Assembly (NCBI GenBank): GCA_963966185.1
Contig: CAWZYM010000312.1
Span: 371,001-435,000, forward strand
Origin: Rhabditoides inermis
Taxonomy: Eukaryota > Nematoda > Chromadorea > Rhabditida > Rhabditidae
Length of the DNA stretch: 64,000 nt
Reading direction: 5' to 3'
Shown here piece after piece: positions 35,251 through 48,640 of the stretch (the first letter of the stretch is position 1; each line of letters begins with the position of its first letter). A program made the translations under genes and the position numbers. The notes beneath the pieces are model-generated. The model worked only from the letters and a program-made list of their open reading frames with translations, was not told where the DNA came from and did no database searches.

Positions 35251-36913
35251 GAAAGGATGACGATTCGCAATTTGCCTACCGCCAAAACGGGGGACCCACT
35301 ACAGTGTTCGGAATTTAGGCTCCTATTGACGGCAAAATATTTGAATTCACGCGCGAAAAGACTGTGGGGTGAGAAGAGACGCAGACAGTTAGCGCGCCCG
35401 CTCTCTCACTTTCCCATTATATCTCGCGAATCGAACGAATAAAATAGTCCGTCCGGCGACTGTTTATCAGGAATCACTCTCGTGGATCTTCACAAGACCA
35501 TCACAAGACCGTCTCAAGTTTTCACAAGACATCAACACCTACTTCAAGCTAAAAATTTGATTGGTTGTGTTGTGTGAGGAATGAGGATAAAGGAATTCTT
35601 ACCTGGTTGTTTTGAGTTTATTTGAATTGAATAAGTGGTATGTAGTGGATTGTTTGAGTTGGTTTATAAAAAGTAGTAATTGAAAAGTTGGAGAAGGAGG
35701 GAGGAAGAGGGGGGAGAGGAGTGGTTGTGGCCTCTATCTTCCTCCCTCCTTTTCTTCCTCCCCCTCTCTCTCACTGTGGGAACATCGATCGATTATCGAT
35801 TGAATATCGATTGCATATTGAGGACGTGCGCACATCCAGTTGTTAGCTGCACGCGCGAGTGTTAATGTGCTATGCTTACTGGAGGATACTATATTGACAG
35901 TACTTCTAATTTTCGTTTTGCAGCTTGGTCCGTATTAGGTATACGGTACTGTGATCGCCGTCATAAAAGCGATACCAAATGTTGTGACAGACGCGAATAC
36001 TAACCACTATACTACCAAAGATTATTATTATTTCTTCCTCTCTCGCATCGCGCGGTCGGGTCGAAATGATCTTCCCCCAGTACCCTTGAGCAAGGCGGGG
36101 AATAGCTCATGAGAACGCTGTCTTCCTAGCCCGCGGAGGTACTATTGTGGATTATAATGGAAGGAAAGGAACACCCGGTGCCCCACTATCGTCTATAATG
36201 GTATCTAATTTTAATGAATTATGGAAAGGAAATCGAATGATTATCGATTGAATATCAGTCTAATATCGACTTTCGACCTTCGACCCTACCATCCCCCGTT
36301 GCTAAACTGTGTTTCTCCCAGCGCTCAGCCCTAGTGGTGTACCGTATGCATTTGTTGTATAGTCAGGATATAGCGTTTCTGGATAAATGATCGATTGATT
36401 GATTGATTGAAATGTTGTGGTGGAATAGTTGGAGAATAGAGGGAGGGAGAGAGCCACACTATTTCGTCTTTCACTGGCATGTTCGAGCCTCTATAGCATC
36501 AATAGACCCAAACAGGAACCTTGATCGAAGCGCTTTCGAAGCTGTCTCGAACAGAGAAACTTCGTTATAGTTGTGTATTGTTTCATTATTATTTATTGTG
36601 TATCAAACTGATGATATTTGTCTATCGCTGATTAGCCTTGCATCCACACGTTGCATCCACACGAACAGTTGCATCCACACGAACAAGCGGTGCGACCGAG
36701 AACTGAATTGTGAACTGATCTGTGCTAAAGTAAGATCATGCATTAAACGCTTTGCTATTGGGTATCTATTAACTATCGATTGGCTATCGGTTGCGAGTGA
36801 GAGCGAGGGGTGATATTCGTGTGAGAAAGCAGTTTAAGTTGAACGTTTGTATTCTAACGATCGCTCGATCACTGTAGTCTACAGTACCCTACAATATACA
36901 ATACACCACCATT

Positions 36914-39900
36914 GGGCCGGTCCTAACATCGCGTAGCAATTGCAAGAAATCTTGCAAATTGAGGGCGGCGCGCAGCGCCGCCCGTTTGTCTGGATCTTTG
37001 ACGCGCGCAGCGCGTCACCCCCAACGCATACTCAATTTCCTCTATCCCAATACGATATACTCCATAGTATGTGTTTTTTTTGTTAGAATATCATTTGACA
37101 AGACTTATGAGTATGATACAAGAAATAAATATCGGTTGCGGCATCCAAAATATCCAAAAACAACTTTTCGCTCATTCTGCCACTAAACGTGTTTACGACG
37201 ACGACGACGACGACGGTGTGCATCACGTAAGCCCCGCCCACTGCACTCTGCGCTTATTGGTCGCTCGGCCCACTGTCAGTGCAATCTGATTGGCCGAACG
37301 CTCATGCCCCGCCTTTCGTTCAGCCACTCTCACATCCCGGCCTCTTGGCTCTCTCACGAGCGTACGCTCTCTGCGCGCTCTCTCCTCCTATGAAAACCCG
37401 TAACATACCGCGCGGTTATCGGTAACGTAGCGCGAGCGTATTCGCTTAACATATCCTTCGTAAAGGGTATGTTAAGAAACGCGCCACTATCCTCGCGGTA
37501 TATTACCTCTTAACCTCGTGGAATATTAACGATTTTGATCGATAAGCTGCGGCTAAATCACATTTCGGGTTTGAAATGTGCGAGTTTGCAGGTATTGATG
37601 AAAACTTTTCAAAAATGTACAAAAACACTTTGGAACTTTGTTTAATACAAAGTTGTTTACTGTTGTAGTTGTAAGCATTGTGTGGTGCGCGGTGCACACA
37701 CATCCTGTGAGACTGTTCGCTCGCTTATCACTGCGCGCAAAAACAAATTCACGCCGGGTTTGCTGCCTAACATATTCATATGTTAAGCTAATGAATAGGG
37801 CGGAGCGAGTTGACTCGGCGATTCGATCGGGCTCCGAAATGAAAATAGTATATGCTTATGATAGGCGTATGTTACCAAAAGTCGCTAAGCTCGCGGTATG
37901 TTACGCGTTTTCATAGGAGTCTTCCAGCCGAGCATACCCCGCTTTTCGATCAGCCACTCTCTTTCTCTCCCTGACCTCTGATTCTCTCACTCGCGCACGC
38001 TCTCTGCGCGCGCTCTCTTTTTCGTGCGAGCCAGAATGGGCAGCCGGCCTGAAATCAAATGGATCGATCGGCGAGGAGAGGGCGCGTGAGAGAGCTCGGC
38101 AGTTAAAGGGAGTGTACACTCTGAATTTCGAAGTTGAGTTAGCACCGGGATGTGAAAATATGATGAAAATGATGCACTTTTCTCAATAACACTATGTGTC
38201 GGAGATACCTATAAGTCGGTGAAAAATTCTGTTGAACATTGAAAATTGGCACCAATTGGCACCAATTTCTGCATTTTGACACATTTGGCGCTCAATTTTA
38301 ATCGACTTGCAGGCATTTTCAGCAAATAGTTGTATTGACAAAACTGCATTGTTTTCATCATATTTTCACATCCCGGTGCTAACTCAACTTCGAAATTCAG
38401 AGTGTACACTCCCTTTAAAGAACGTGCGAATAGGGGAGGAGCTGAGCAGTGCGGGTGAGGCTGCTTTGATCTCTGTGCCACAACTTCCCAATTCTAACAG
38501 TAATACTGCCATTAACATATAATAAGGAAGATCAGTTTAACGCACTCGGCTCTGCAATTACAATTCATGACCGAGGTTTCAGTGGCTCAGAATCTAATGA
38601 AGTCTGTTTTATATTACAGTGGGTGGGCAAATAAGTCAGCCGCCAGTAGAGAGCGCAGAGAGCGCAGAGTGCGAGGCGGCAAAATCGATAGACATGCGAG
38701 AGCACGCGAATAAACTCACATTCAAACTTTCGCGCGCGCGCAATTTTCAAATTCATGACGACCGAGCGGAGTGGTGGCGGAACTTAATATTCCCTGGACT
38801 GTATACGTATGTGCATACATAAATGATTCCAAAAGAAACATTCGAATTCATTTGCAAACATTCGCAAAACAAATTGGCAGATATGAAGATCGAACGCGCC
38901 TGGTTAGTACCAGTACGCCCTCACCCTACCACTTCAGCTATTCCACATCATGATAAAACTTCTTTGAGAACATGGGGTGGCTAGCGCAGTGGATGTGCGC
39001 GCATCATGCTGAAGGTCCCGAGTTCAATCCTCTCGGCGGCCAATGATGTACCGCTAGTCACGGTGGAGTGACGACCACCCTCACAACTTTCGTGAGCCTC
39101 TAGTCAGAAGTCTGTGACGTCATCTGATCCAAATTCATTGCATTAATCGATAGACCCCTTGTAAGCAGCTAGCGATTTGTACTCGAGACCCTTAGGTCAG
39201 TCCCCATATTGGCTAGGTCGACGGTTGTATAACTTGAAACTGCTGATAAACAAACAAACTTTTAACGGTACATGCACTCGCGATATGACATGATAACTAG
39301 TGAAGAATAGCTAGTTTACTCGTAGTAGAATTTCATTTCGACTAGCTAGTAACTTGCTAGGTAATGGAACTGCTTAGGAGATGAAGGGAAGAAGAGAGAA
39401 ATTTGTAACGTGTGTGGCGCGCGTCAATGAGCGACCGGCAGAGGCGTGAGCGATTGGACCAAGCTATTTCGAAGGTTTCTAGTTTAGATACATTCGTATA
39501 TAACACAACATTGTTCGGCAACACAAGATCTATCAGTTTCAAAAAGCGGGAATCTCAGAAATTATTTTATTCAAACCAGTGAATATGAATGTTACTATGT
39601 AGATGTAGTAGTGTTGTCTAAGTTATTTGTATTTTCAATCATGACATTCTGACTAGTGAGTTTGTAATATGTATGTTTTATTTTCGTAATTCACCAATGT
39701 GAAAAAATTTCTTCGAAATTTGAGAAAAGGACATCCATTCTCTTTCGAAAAGTACGTAAGTAAAGAGAAGAGGTTTGTCTGGATCTGATTCAACAAAAGC
39801 ACATGCATAAAATCTCTTTGCAGCTGACTAAAATATCAAAATAAACCTGCTCTTTCGAATTTATGAAATTAGAACATAAATATTATGCATTATAATAATT

Positions 39901-40983
39901 TATTTATAGTGAATTATAATGAAAATTTGGCATATTTCACAGTCACCTTACATTATATATTTTTAATGTTAGAAACACATTTCAGAGTGATTCGAAAGAG
40001 CAGGTTTGTTTTGATATTTTAGTCAGCTGCAAAGAGATTTTATGCATGTGCTTTTGTTGAATCAGATCCAGACAAACCTCTTCTCTTTACTTACGTACTT
40101 TTCGAAAGAGAATACAAGAATTCTTGCAATGTATAGTCGAATTGGATCCTATATGCCATCCGTGACATTTCACATGTTGTGCAGTTTTGTGCAACACAAC
40201 ATGTAAACCTTCAAAGATTCAAAACGCTTTGTGAGAGGGAATCGAACCCATGGCAGCTCGCAACGATCGCGCGCTGGCGGCGCGCTCTACCACTGCGCCA
40301 TTTAGGCTCACACTAAGAGGTCATTGATTCTCGCCGATATTTTTGCTCGTTAACTCTCATCATAGTACACTCAAGTGGCCAGTGGATCTACATGTGCTCT
40401 CTCTTCGATCTCCTAACCACTGCCTCTATGGCGCAGTGGTAGAGCGCGCCGCCAGTGAGAAATCGCTGCGTGCTGCTCATGGGTTCGATTCCTACTCATG
40501 GACGCGTTTTGGATATTTGTTGACATACATGTTGTGTTGCACAAAAATGCACAACATGTGAAATGTCACGGATGGCATATAGGATCCAATCCGACTATAA
40601 CGTTGTAATCGCAAGAATTCTTGCATTGCAACTTGACATGTCAAGATTTCCTGCAAATGCAACGGATTGCATGTACCTCAAACTTGGGTAACTGAACCGA
40701 TCCCAGATCACGTTCGCGCGTGTACGCACGTCTAACATATCAGCGCGCAGCATGCGAGATAATACGGGTTTGCTATATTGATAGACTTATCAATAAATGA
40801 ACGATGTTGCTCGATAGCCCTCATCCAAATGTATCCAGCAAAATCATTCGTTTGCCATCAGTTTCTTCTGTTCGCGATTCTTTTTAGAGTTGCAAGCTGT
40901 CTTGCAATCGCAATGTTGCAATCGCAAGAATTCTTGCAAACGCAAGATTTCTTGCAATTGCAACGCGATGTTAGGACAGGCCC
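36914..40983. mobile_element. Second copy of the large TIR DNA transposon
   Basis: Same ends and ATT flanks (36911-36913 and 40984-40986). It is 4.07 kb because it holds one MITE unit (37387-37917) instead of the inverted pair. It arose by segmental duplication, not by a separate insertion, since the flanks match too. Confidence 0.75.
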
Positions 40984-41492
40984 ATTATGGTGTTTGGTTG
41001 TTTGTCGCGTGGCGTCTTCGGACGATCGGAGAAGAAAAAAACATCGAAAACGCCGCAGACTGTGAGCGAGGAAGCCAGGAGAGCACTACGATGACGAGAA
41101 CTAAAGTACGGAAATTAGCGATACGGTACCTACAGTAACCTGTGGTACCTAGTTGTGCGCTGTCCAGAAGAATCATGTGCAGGCTACGCCATCAAGTCAG
41201 CAGACGGCAGAGAGGTCAAATCCGCTAACCTTTGTTAAAGAGGCTTGAGGAGGTATGTTGATAGATTCGAGATGTCTCATACAATGTTACTTTTTTCGTT
41301 GATGAAAGATGAAGACGGAAACAGACGGAAACTATAAAAAGAACACAACATTTCAAAGAGGCCGTGACGATACTAGTTGTGAATATGGAAACTTTTCGAA
41401 ATGAGAAGCTGACAATGACAAACAAACACGTTTATTCTTTGGAGTAACATTTTTATCTCAAATTTCTAGTTGTTATGTGTCTTGCTGCTTCT

Positions 41493-42750
41493 CTACGCAT
41501 CTCCCTTGTATCCCAGCTCAGACTTCTTGCTCTCCTCGATCTCGTCCTCCCGCGTCTTGTCGTCGCTGCTGACCTTCTCCTTCTTGTCGTCACTAGTGCC
41601 CTCCTTCTTGTCGTCGCCCGTCTTGTCCATGGCGGATTTGCGGATCTTCTCGTGGAGGTGCTTCAGCTGCTGGCGCATCTTCTCGTTCTCCTCCAGGACG
41701 CGTGCTTCGCCGTGAGCTCATTCAGCGACACGGCAATCGAGTCTGCCAGCTCGGCACTACGCACGGTCCCTTGGATGCGCCGTGGCGAGCTGCTGGGAGA
41801 GAACGGGCAGAAGGGCGAGTGCGGTCCTCAGCGTTAGGAGCTCGAAGTCCGGGTCGTCGTTCTGAAACACAAGGGTGAGACGAGTAAGTGTGGCCTGTGG
41901 CACTGTCCACTCACGATCTTGGTACACTGCGGGTGCGAGGAGTGCGAGACGGCGCAGTGGCTACACCACAGCGCTCCACAACACTGCACAGAAGCTGCCG
42001 CACCCGCCAGCAGGCACAGACAGCAGTTGCCGTCCGATTCGCGAACCTGCAATCCACACTACCCTTTTCTGTGCACATCTCAATTATCCCACTCCACATC
42101 CTTATCTATTCAGGATTACGGTAATCTACAGTATGCGGTGTCGCTATCTAGGTATACTACAGTCTACAGTCTGATGGTCACCACCTAGGTATACTGTAAT
42201 CTACAGTATGCTGGGTCGCCATCTATGTATGTAGGTATACTATAGTCTACAATATGATGGTCATCACCTAGGTCTATTGTGATTTACAGTATGCTGGGTC
42301 GATGTATGTAGGTATACTATAGTCTACAGTATGATGGTCACCACCTAGGTATACTGTAATCTACAGTATTCTGGCTATCGTACCACGGGAGTGACACCGC
42401 ACTCGCGATCCTCGTGCCTAATTTAGCAGCGATGGCAAATATCCTTGCCACAATCGCAGGAGAGAACAGCTCCCTTCTTGCGGCATTCGAAGCAGGCCCT
42501 CTGGAGAAAGACCAAGTAGTCATCAGAGGGAAGGGTCGACATCTGAAAAGACACGTGTGGAGGGAGCCATAGACGGAGGGAGTGAGAAAGACGCAGAGAG
42601 GGCTAGCTGGACCACGGAGGAGACGCGGTGATTCAGAGAAGGGGAGGGGAGGGGGAGGGTGAACGTAAGGAAGGCACTCACGTCTCCTAGGGGCGGTTGG
42701 ATGTGGAATGGCGTGGCGCGGACGTCGCCTTTCTCTTTTATGCCTTCCAA
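41493..42750 (-). pseudogene. TRIM/B-box-like gene, copy D (frameshift and stop)
   Basis: Exons as in copy A, including MEGIKEKGDVRATPF (42683-42750) and MSTLPSDDYLVFLQ...CFECRKKGAVLSCDCGKDICHRC. The codon after HRC is TAA (42421-42423 region), where other copies have TAC or TTC. The coiled-coil exon has the same deletion as copy C. Two independent lesions mark it as a pseudogene. Confidence 0.75.
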
Positions 42751-42839
42751 CTCGCGCGCGCTTGATTATGCTTAGTCAAGTGTAATCAAAACAACCAAGT
42801 GACACGAAGCAACTCTGGGTTTATCTCAATTCACTCTGG

Positions 42840-43262
42840 CTACTCTCGGTTTTGCATCCAGCCGATTCACTCGCCACATTCTTCCCAAGGAGCCGGCCGA
42901 GCTGAACTGGCAGGACACTGTAGACAAGCTGAAGAACCTGTTCGGAACCAAGAAGAGCCTCTTCCGTCGCCGTTTCGAGTTCCTCAGAATGGACTTCTCG
43001 CCCAACGAGGACATCAACAATTTCACCAAAGCGGATTGAACGCCAACCTCAAGAAAATCAAGCCGGAGACAATCGAGTGCCTCGCATTCGTGTTCGCCTT
43101 CCAGTCTCCCCAGCTCGCCGAATTCCGCGTTCGATTCCTGCGCAAGTTGAATGAAGCCGATGACGTCACCTTCGACGACCTGCTCAATGAGTACCATGCT
43201 TGGAAATCTGCCAAGGACGAAGCCGCTGACAAACACATCGTTCGAGCTGTCAAAACGAAGCC
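42840..43262 (+). pseudogene. Ty3/gypsy gag fragment, central part
   Basis: Encodes FTRHILPKEPAELNWQDTVD... and IECLAFVFAFQSPQLAEF, matching gag of the 52031-58311 element (52690-53110). About 16 bp are missing near 43030, shifting the frame. It ends at the junction with the TTCAACAAAAGC foldback element. Confidence 0.8.
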
Positions 43263-43264
43263 GA

Positions 43265-43555
43265 ATTCAACAAAAGCACATGCATAAAACTAATCTTTCT
43301 ACACTAAACTATAAACACAAACCTGCTCTCTCAAACGATATGTAGAAACGTATACTTTATCAATAATTTATCAATAGGGGCTATAAAAAATACACTTTTT
43401 TTTATGAAAGCAATGTGATCAAAGCATCAATAAGCAGCTATAGAACAATCGTTTAGTTTACAATGATGTTTTTATTATTTCTGAAGTACAAGAGCTTTTG
43501 GATAGATGACTCTTTTGATAAACGGGTTGATAGAATGTGAGTGATAGAATGTGTG
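43265..43555. mobile_element. Foldback-family element between the two gag pieces
   Basis: Starts TTCAACAAAAGCACATGCAT and shares the interior of 14638-14960 (ACAAACCTGCTCT, TATCAATAATTTATCAATAG). Here only one clear TIR is visible. It separates gag pieces that lie in opposite orientation. Confidence 0.6.
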
Positions 43556-43880
43556 TGGCATCCAGAAGGGACACGAGAAGGCGTGTCTTGGTCTCCTCGT
43601 CCAGTGCGGTGCAGTCCTTCTTGAAGGTGGGCTTGTAGCGGGCAAACCACAGGTCGAAGCAGTCCTCCTGGTCCGGGTCGTAGACGAATTTGTCGATGCG
43701 TCGGTAGAGTCGATCGAGCAGTGTCTCCTTGGAGGGGGAACTGGCGGCGGCAGTGGCAGCGTCTCCACCAGACAGCTTACTCAGAATGACAGCATTCGTC
43801 GTCGAGAGGTCCTTGAGTGCCTCCAATAATTGGGTGATGACGTCCTCTTCTCCCATAGTGTGAGGTCGATGGGCTTCCAA
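43555..43880 (-). pseudogene. Ty3/gypsy gag, N-terminal part
   Basis: Minus strand, from MEAHRPHTMGEEDVITQLLE to TKTRLLVSLLDA, open over about 108 residues. It ends exactly where the central gag piece at 42840 would start, but that piece is inverted. The LTR and leader lie directly upstream. Confidence 0.8.
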
Positions 43881-43934
43881 TCATCAGCAGTAGATGTTGT
43901 CAGAAGCTCCAGAAGTGAAGCCCTGATCGCCAGT

Positions 43935-44261
43935 TGTTGTGTCCGCACGAGTGAGATAGACGCGAGTAGAAGAGGCGTTTATTGGAGTAGCCAATAGAAC
44001 AATATAGGAAAACAACTGAATAGCTAATGAGCGAGCGCCCGGCTTATATTGAGGGATCATAGAAGGTTCTGGAAGGATCGGGTGAGGGCGCGCTCAGTGT
44101 AGAGTGGCGTGATCATATGGGGTGAGGAAAGTAAGGAATATTCTAGAAGCAAGTAAGGAATATTCTAGAAGCATGATCATGTGGAGTGGTTATGATCGGG
44201 GCAAGTAAGGAAAGTTCTAGAAAGGTGTAGCAGCATGAGGATGATGCTGGCTATCCCAACA
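43935..44261 (-). mobile_element. LTR of a gypsy element (327 bp), minus orientation
   Basis: Read on the minus strand it starts TGTTGGGATAGCCAGCATCA and ends GGACACAACA, as do the 259-bp LTRs at 52031 and 58053, but it is longer and has a duplicated GTAAGGAATATTCTAGAAGC-type stretch. Followed by the leader GGCGATCAGGGCTTC, the likely primer-binding site. No second LTR is nearby. Confidence 0.85.
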
Positions 44262-46338
44262 CATGCACTATACGAATGCACTGTTCATAATTGCAAAACG
44301 TAAATCGTGTTATATATACGATATTGTTATAAATGTAGTGTTGTTATGTGTGAATGCGAAAATGACTTTGACAATAATTTTATTTTTTATATGATTTTGA
44401 TATTATGCTTGTAAGCTTCCCGACAATAAAAAAAGCAAGAAATTGTGAATGACGAATCACGACATATAAGATTTATGAGAATTTTACACAGCGGATTAAT
44501 CATAGTCTTTTAGATTAACGATACGACATAAAAATGATTCCTAGTCACGTTCAGTCAGACGAATTCAAAATTGTATTTCAATACGCAACCAGGTTTTCAC
44601 AACTAGTTAATTTTCGAAAATGTTTCACAAGTATGCGTTGTGGTTTTGAAGGTTTTAGATAACACTAGAAAACAGTTACATATGTTCACTAAGTTGGTAG
44701 GGAGGCTAATTAATTTATTGTTGTTGTTCAAATTTCAAACTTTATGTTCACAATCAACAACAGATTTTTATGCATTCACGTTAGTATCGTGTATTTTGTG
44801 TTTTATTGAATAACGAGTTATGCACGTTTGGTATAAACATTTTTTTCTGTCTGTATCAGTAAGAAAAATAATATTTTTTTTTTCGTGATTACTTGTTGTA
44901 GTATTTTCACAAATACTTGCACACTCCAACAGAAAAAAACTGTGCTTTTTTGTGAGGTTATAACAACGAAAAAAACATGTTTTGCATTAGTCAAATAGCA
45001 TTCACATATAGTTCGCTCTTGTGGCTGACTTGACTCAAGGGCAGTCATGAAAGCAGCCACGCAATTAGGTGCTTCGCTTTCGCTAAAAACAGTGGTGCAT
45101 GAATCTTTTCTCATTTTCTCTCTGTTTTTTTCTGGCAGCAATGGCTAAACCATGTGATGGTGGCCGCAACTGCGATTTTGCAGCAATCGTTTGTTCAGTC
45201 TGTTGATTATCAGCTGTACCATAAAATTTGAGTATGATCAGTGATCTGATAGCACGCGCACAGTGAGGAATTAGGGGACTTTGTCTGGAGCAGTGCGGCG
45301 CGAGTCCTGACTGCACTCGGCAAATAGTGCGGCGTGATGATCGCTAATAAGTGACCAGTTGCGAATGCGAAAGCGATAGTTTTTGTCATTATCCTCTGTT
45401 TTCCACGGTCACCAAGTCTATTCACGTCAGGCACGTACTGAATGCTAGACTGTCAAAGCCGCAAAGTGAACATGCACATCATCATTACGGCTTATTAGTC
45501 GAACAATTTGTCATATATTTCTGTGTGCGAAAAGTTAAGTTGTCCTACAGTTCCACAGTATGCCAAACAGTTGAAGAAAATCTCACGCTCACATTTCCAT
45601 TGCCAAATCAGCATCCACTCTAAATCTCGTGTGTAAAATATGACTTCTACGTGAGTTTAAAAAAAAAATGCAATCACTTTTCTTGAATAAAGTGTAATAT
45701 AAAAACACAACATGCAGAAAGCAAAACGAAAGTTATACTATAGTGAGAAATATTTATAATTCAAAACTTTGCGAAGTGTTTTCTGCGTGTTCTGTTTATG
45801 TTCAGCATATTGCAAATAGTTAATTCATGAAAATTAATTGTATTTCACGTGGCAGTTGTAGTTCATGCACGACATCAAGAGTGGTATTATGTTCCTTGAA
45901 AATTAGAACATAATTCAACGATTGCAAATAGTTAATTCATGAAAATTAATTGTATCTTTCTTGTCTAAAAAATGAGTGAAACTGATTTTCGAATCTAATA
46001 TGAAACAACAGAGAAGGCACAATCATGCCAGGGAAGCGTTATCACCGAGTGAAATCTTGCAGATATTAAATTCAAAAAGAAAAAAAACTTTTTTGTTTTC
46101 ACAGTAAACAATCCACAGTATGTGTGAACCAATTATATGTTCTAGTGAAAAGTGCTGTGTCTGATTAGCTTAGTAGTATAACACGCCTTTTTCTCACCAT
46201 CTGTCTATCACAGTATATGCTGATTATTCCATATCTACATACATGTTATCAAACCATCTCTGAAAAAATCTCCTTTTTGTTGTGGTCGGCATTCATTTTG
46301 TCATCCACGTGCTAAGAAATTTCATTTCCAGATTCCAG
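44262..46338. other. AT-rich region without a convincing gene
   Basis: 44262-44632 recurs at 61951-62320. A degenerate relative of the TTAA foldback (AATCACTTTTCTTGAATAAA and a later TGTATTTCACGTGGCAG) lies at about 45630-45900. An open minus frame at 44818-45141 has no recognisable domain. Confidence 0.5.
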
Positions 46339-47365
46339 ATGTACTTGATTTGCATTTCATCTCGTGAATGCCTCACTGTTGGGCTGCCCTACTGTATCAT
46401 CTCATTCATCATGCTAGCATTCAATATTCGCATGTTTTATGTAAGTTGTATTAAATAGTTTCAACCTTTTCTGTATTTTAGATTCTTGGAAAAAGGGCTA
46501 CTCAATGGTCTGTCAGCAACATAACGATGACTGGAATAGCCATTATGAATACTATCCAATTGGTTTTTCACTGCATACACTCAGTTCTTATCATATCAAT
46601 GAGTCAACACGTTTTCACGCATGCGGTGCGTCTCACAAAACAAATAGTTTCATTATTTACTTGTTTTAGACGCAACTGATGGGCACAGCTTGGATAGGAA
46701 TGGTGTCGTTTACGATTATTCTGTCACTTCACCAGTTCCTTTACACAGTTTTCGCAAAAGTCTACAACGTTCAAATTTATATTGAACGATTCTCGGCGGT
46801 AATCATGATTTGAATAATAGTGTATCGAATGCATATTCAGTGTCTACTTTTTGTGGCATGTGTCTTGCTGACTCTGCATTGCCTAGGAATCTACTTCACC
46901 AATACAAAGGTATGACAACTCATAGAGGACCCGATTGTGATAGACATAGACCAGGTATAGCGATATTACGCAGCGCTAAGCGAACAAAGATTTCAATACC
47001 TGATGAAACAAATAAAAGTACAACCACTTTGTGAAGAATCCTGACACTGCTCGATTGAATGCCATAAACTACGCTTCGAAAAGCAGAGGTGCACATTTGT
47101 CTTTGTCATGTTATTTTTAACAGTTTCTATGTGATTTCTGTTGCAAGTACTTTCATAAGTATGTATTGTTATATACGTCATCAGTACGTTCTGAATCCTT
47201 CTACGATGAGGATGACATACGATACGAGCGAGTGGGGCGCGATCTATCAGAAGATAGACGGAGTCAGCAACTACGTCGGATCATTTGGATGTCTACCATT
47301 TAGTATAGGTTCGAGTTTTATTGTTGATTCCATTTTTCAATTCCCTCTCCCTTCTCTCTCTCTCA

Positions 47366-47398
<33 letters not shown>

Positions 47399-48047
47399 TC
47401 TTTTTTCTCTTTCTCTCTCTCTCTTTCTCTTTCTCTTTCTCATACACAACATTCAATACAATACACTTTCAAATCTTTTAAGGTATCGTCATTCTAATAA
47501 AAGTCCACCATTTGGTTCCTGGCAAACGGGAAAGCATCATCATTGCGCAGGTAAACAAAACATAAAATTGCAGTTCTATGAATTTGTTCTAGGTTCTTAT
47601 ATCAACCACCTATATGTGTTTCACGACATTTATCTGGGATCGACAGTACCTCACTGAGAATAACATAAGTAAGTAAATTGGAAATCAACAAAATACAAGG
47701 TTATTGTTATATAATATTTGATTAAGAGTGACATTGTTTTTTTATAACACAACCTGATTTATACAACACAATTTATGTTCAGAGTGGTTGTTTCGTCATT
47801 TATTGTGGCCAATTTGGAATGGGACAACTGCTATCACTTACGTCTTAGTCAACAGGTGAGAGCGCACTCTTTTTTCGGTATCTGTATGCAATCTTCAAGT
47901 TTGAAGATTCCCTTTTCCTTTCAGTTTCCAACTTTTCTTGCATTACTCATTACTTTTTTCAGCATGGCTCGTCGGTACATTGATCAAAACAGCTCATCCA
48001 GAAGAAAAGTGACAGTTGTGAACAGTAAGAAGAAGACGATTCAGTGA
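46339..48047 (+). CDS. Serpentine 7TM receptor (nematode chemoreceptor-type GPCR), complete
   Basis: Nine exons: 46339-46440, 46482-46625, 46670-46798, 46841-46909, 47185-47308, 47483-47550, 47593-47668, 47783-47855, 47963-48047 (TGA). All phases agree; about 289 residues. Seven hydrophobic segments can be followed: GLPYCIISFIMLAFN, ITMTGIAIMNTIQLV, WIGMVSFTIILSLHQFLY, CLLFVACVLLTLHCLG, YVGSFGCLPFSIGIVILI, VLISTTYMCFTTFIW and LLWPIWNGTTAITYVLVN, then a basic cytoplasmic tail (SSSRRKVTVVNSKKK). This size and TM7-basic tail fit the srt/srx-like serpentine families; the class is not certain. The ATG follows an ATTCCAG acceptor, suiting a spliced leader. It is the only copy with TM1-TM2. Confidence 0.8.
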
Positions 48048-48234
48048 ATAGTTCTAGTACACTCATGAATATGTTTTTGCACTTCTCCGTTTTTGTGCTA
48101 CACTGTTGTTGTACTTCACGTTATCACCAGTAGCACTTTTACTTTTACAGTTACCTATCAAGGGATAGTGTGTAACAGCTTTGCGGATGTGTATGTGAGA
48201 TGAAGTTTTCAATGTCCAACCGTTCAGGATACTG

Positions 48235-48640
48235 AGGTGACTTATCAGGTGACTTATCAGGTGACTTATCAGGTGACTTATCAGGTGACCCGTCAGGTGA
48301 CTTATCAGGTGACTTATCAGGTGACTTATCAGGTGACTTATCAGGTGACTTATCAGGTGACTTATCAGGTGACTTATCAGGTGACTTATCAGGTGACTTA
48401 TCAGGTGACTTATCAGGTGACTTATCAGGTGATTATCTGGTGACTTATCAGGTGACTTATCAGGTGACTTATCAGGTGACTTATCAGGTGACTTATCAGG
48501 TGACTTATCAGGTGACTTATCAGGTAACTTATCAGGTGACTTATCAGGTGACTTATCAGGTAACTTATCAGGTGACTTATCAGGTGACTTATCAGGTGAC
48601 TTATCAGGTGACTTATCAGGTGACTTATCAGGTGACTTGT
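48235..48640. repeat. 12-bp minisatellite array, about 34 units
   Basis: Same unit and same left flank as the arrays at 24265 and 34685, following the receptor gene at the same distance. Some units read GTAACTTATCAG. The usual right flank appears only at 50831, after foreign DNA. Confidence 0.95.

Larger units (their letters stand above)
33191..42318. repeat. Segmental duplication of 22771-32470
   Basis: Collinear and nearly identical. The main differences are the length of the minisatellite, one MITE unit instead of two (37387-37917), and single bases (for example one extra C near 41140). It contains its own copies of the TIR transposon, SINEs, MITEs and tRNA fragments. Confidence 0.95.

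Noticed and set aside
44818..45141. 107-residue minus-strand ORF as a gene
   Set aside because: AT-rich with a homopolymer-derived C-terminus, no domain, no splice partners seen.
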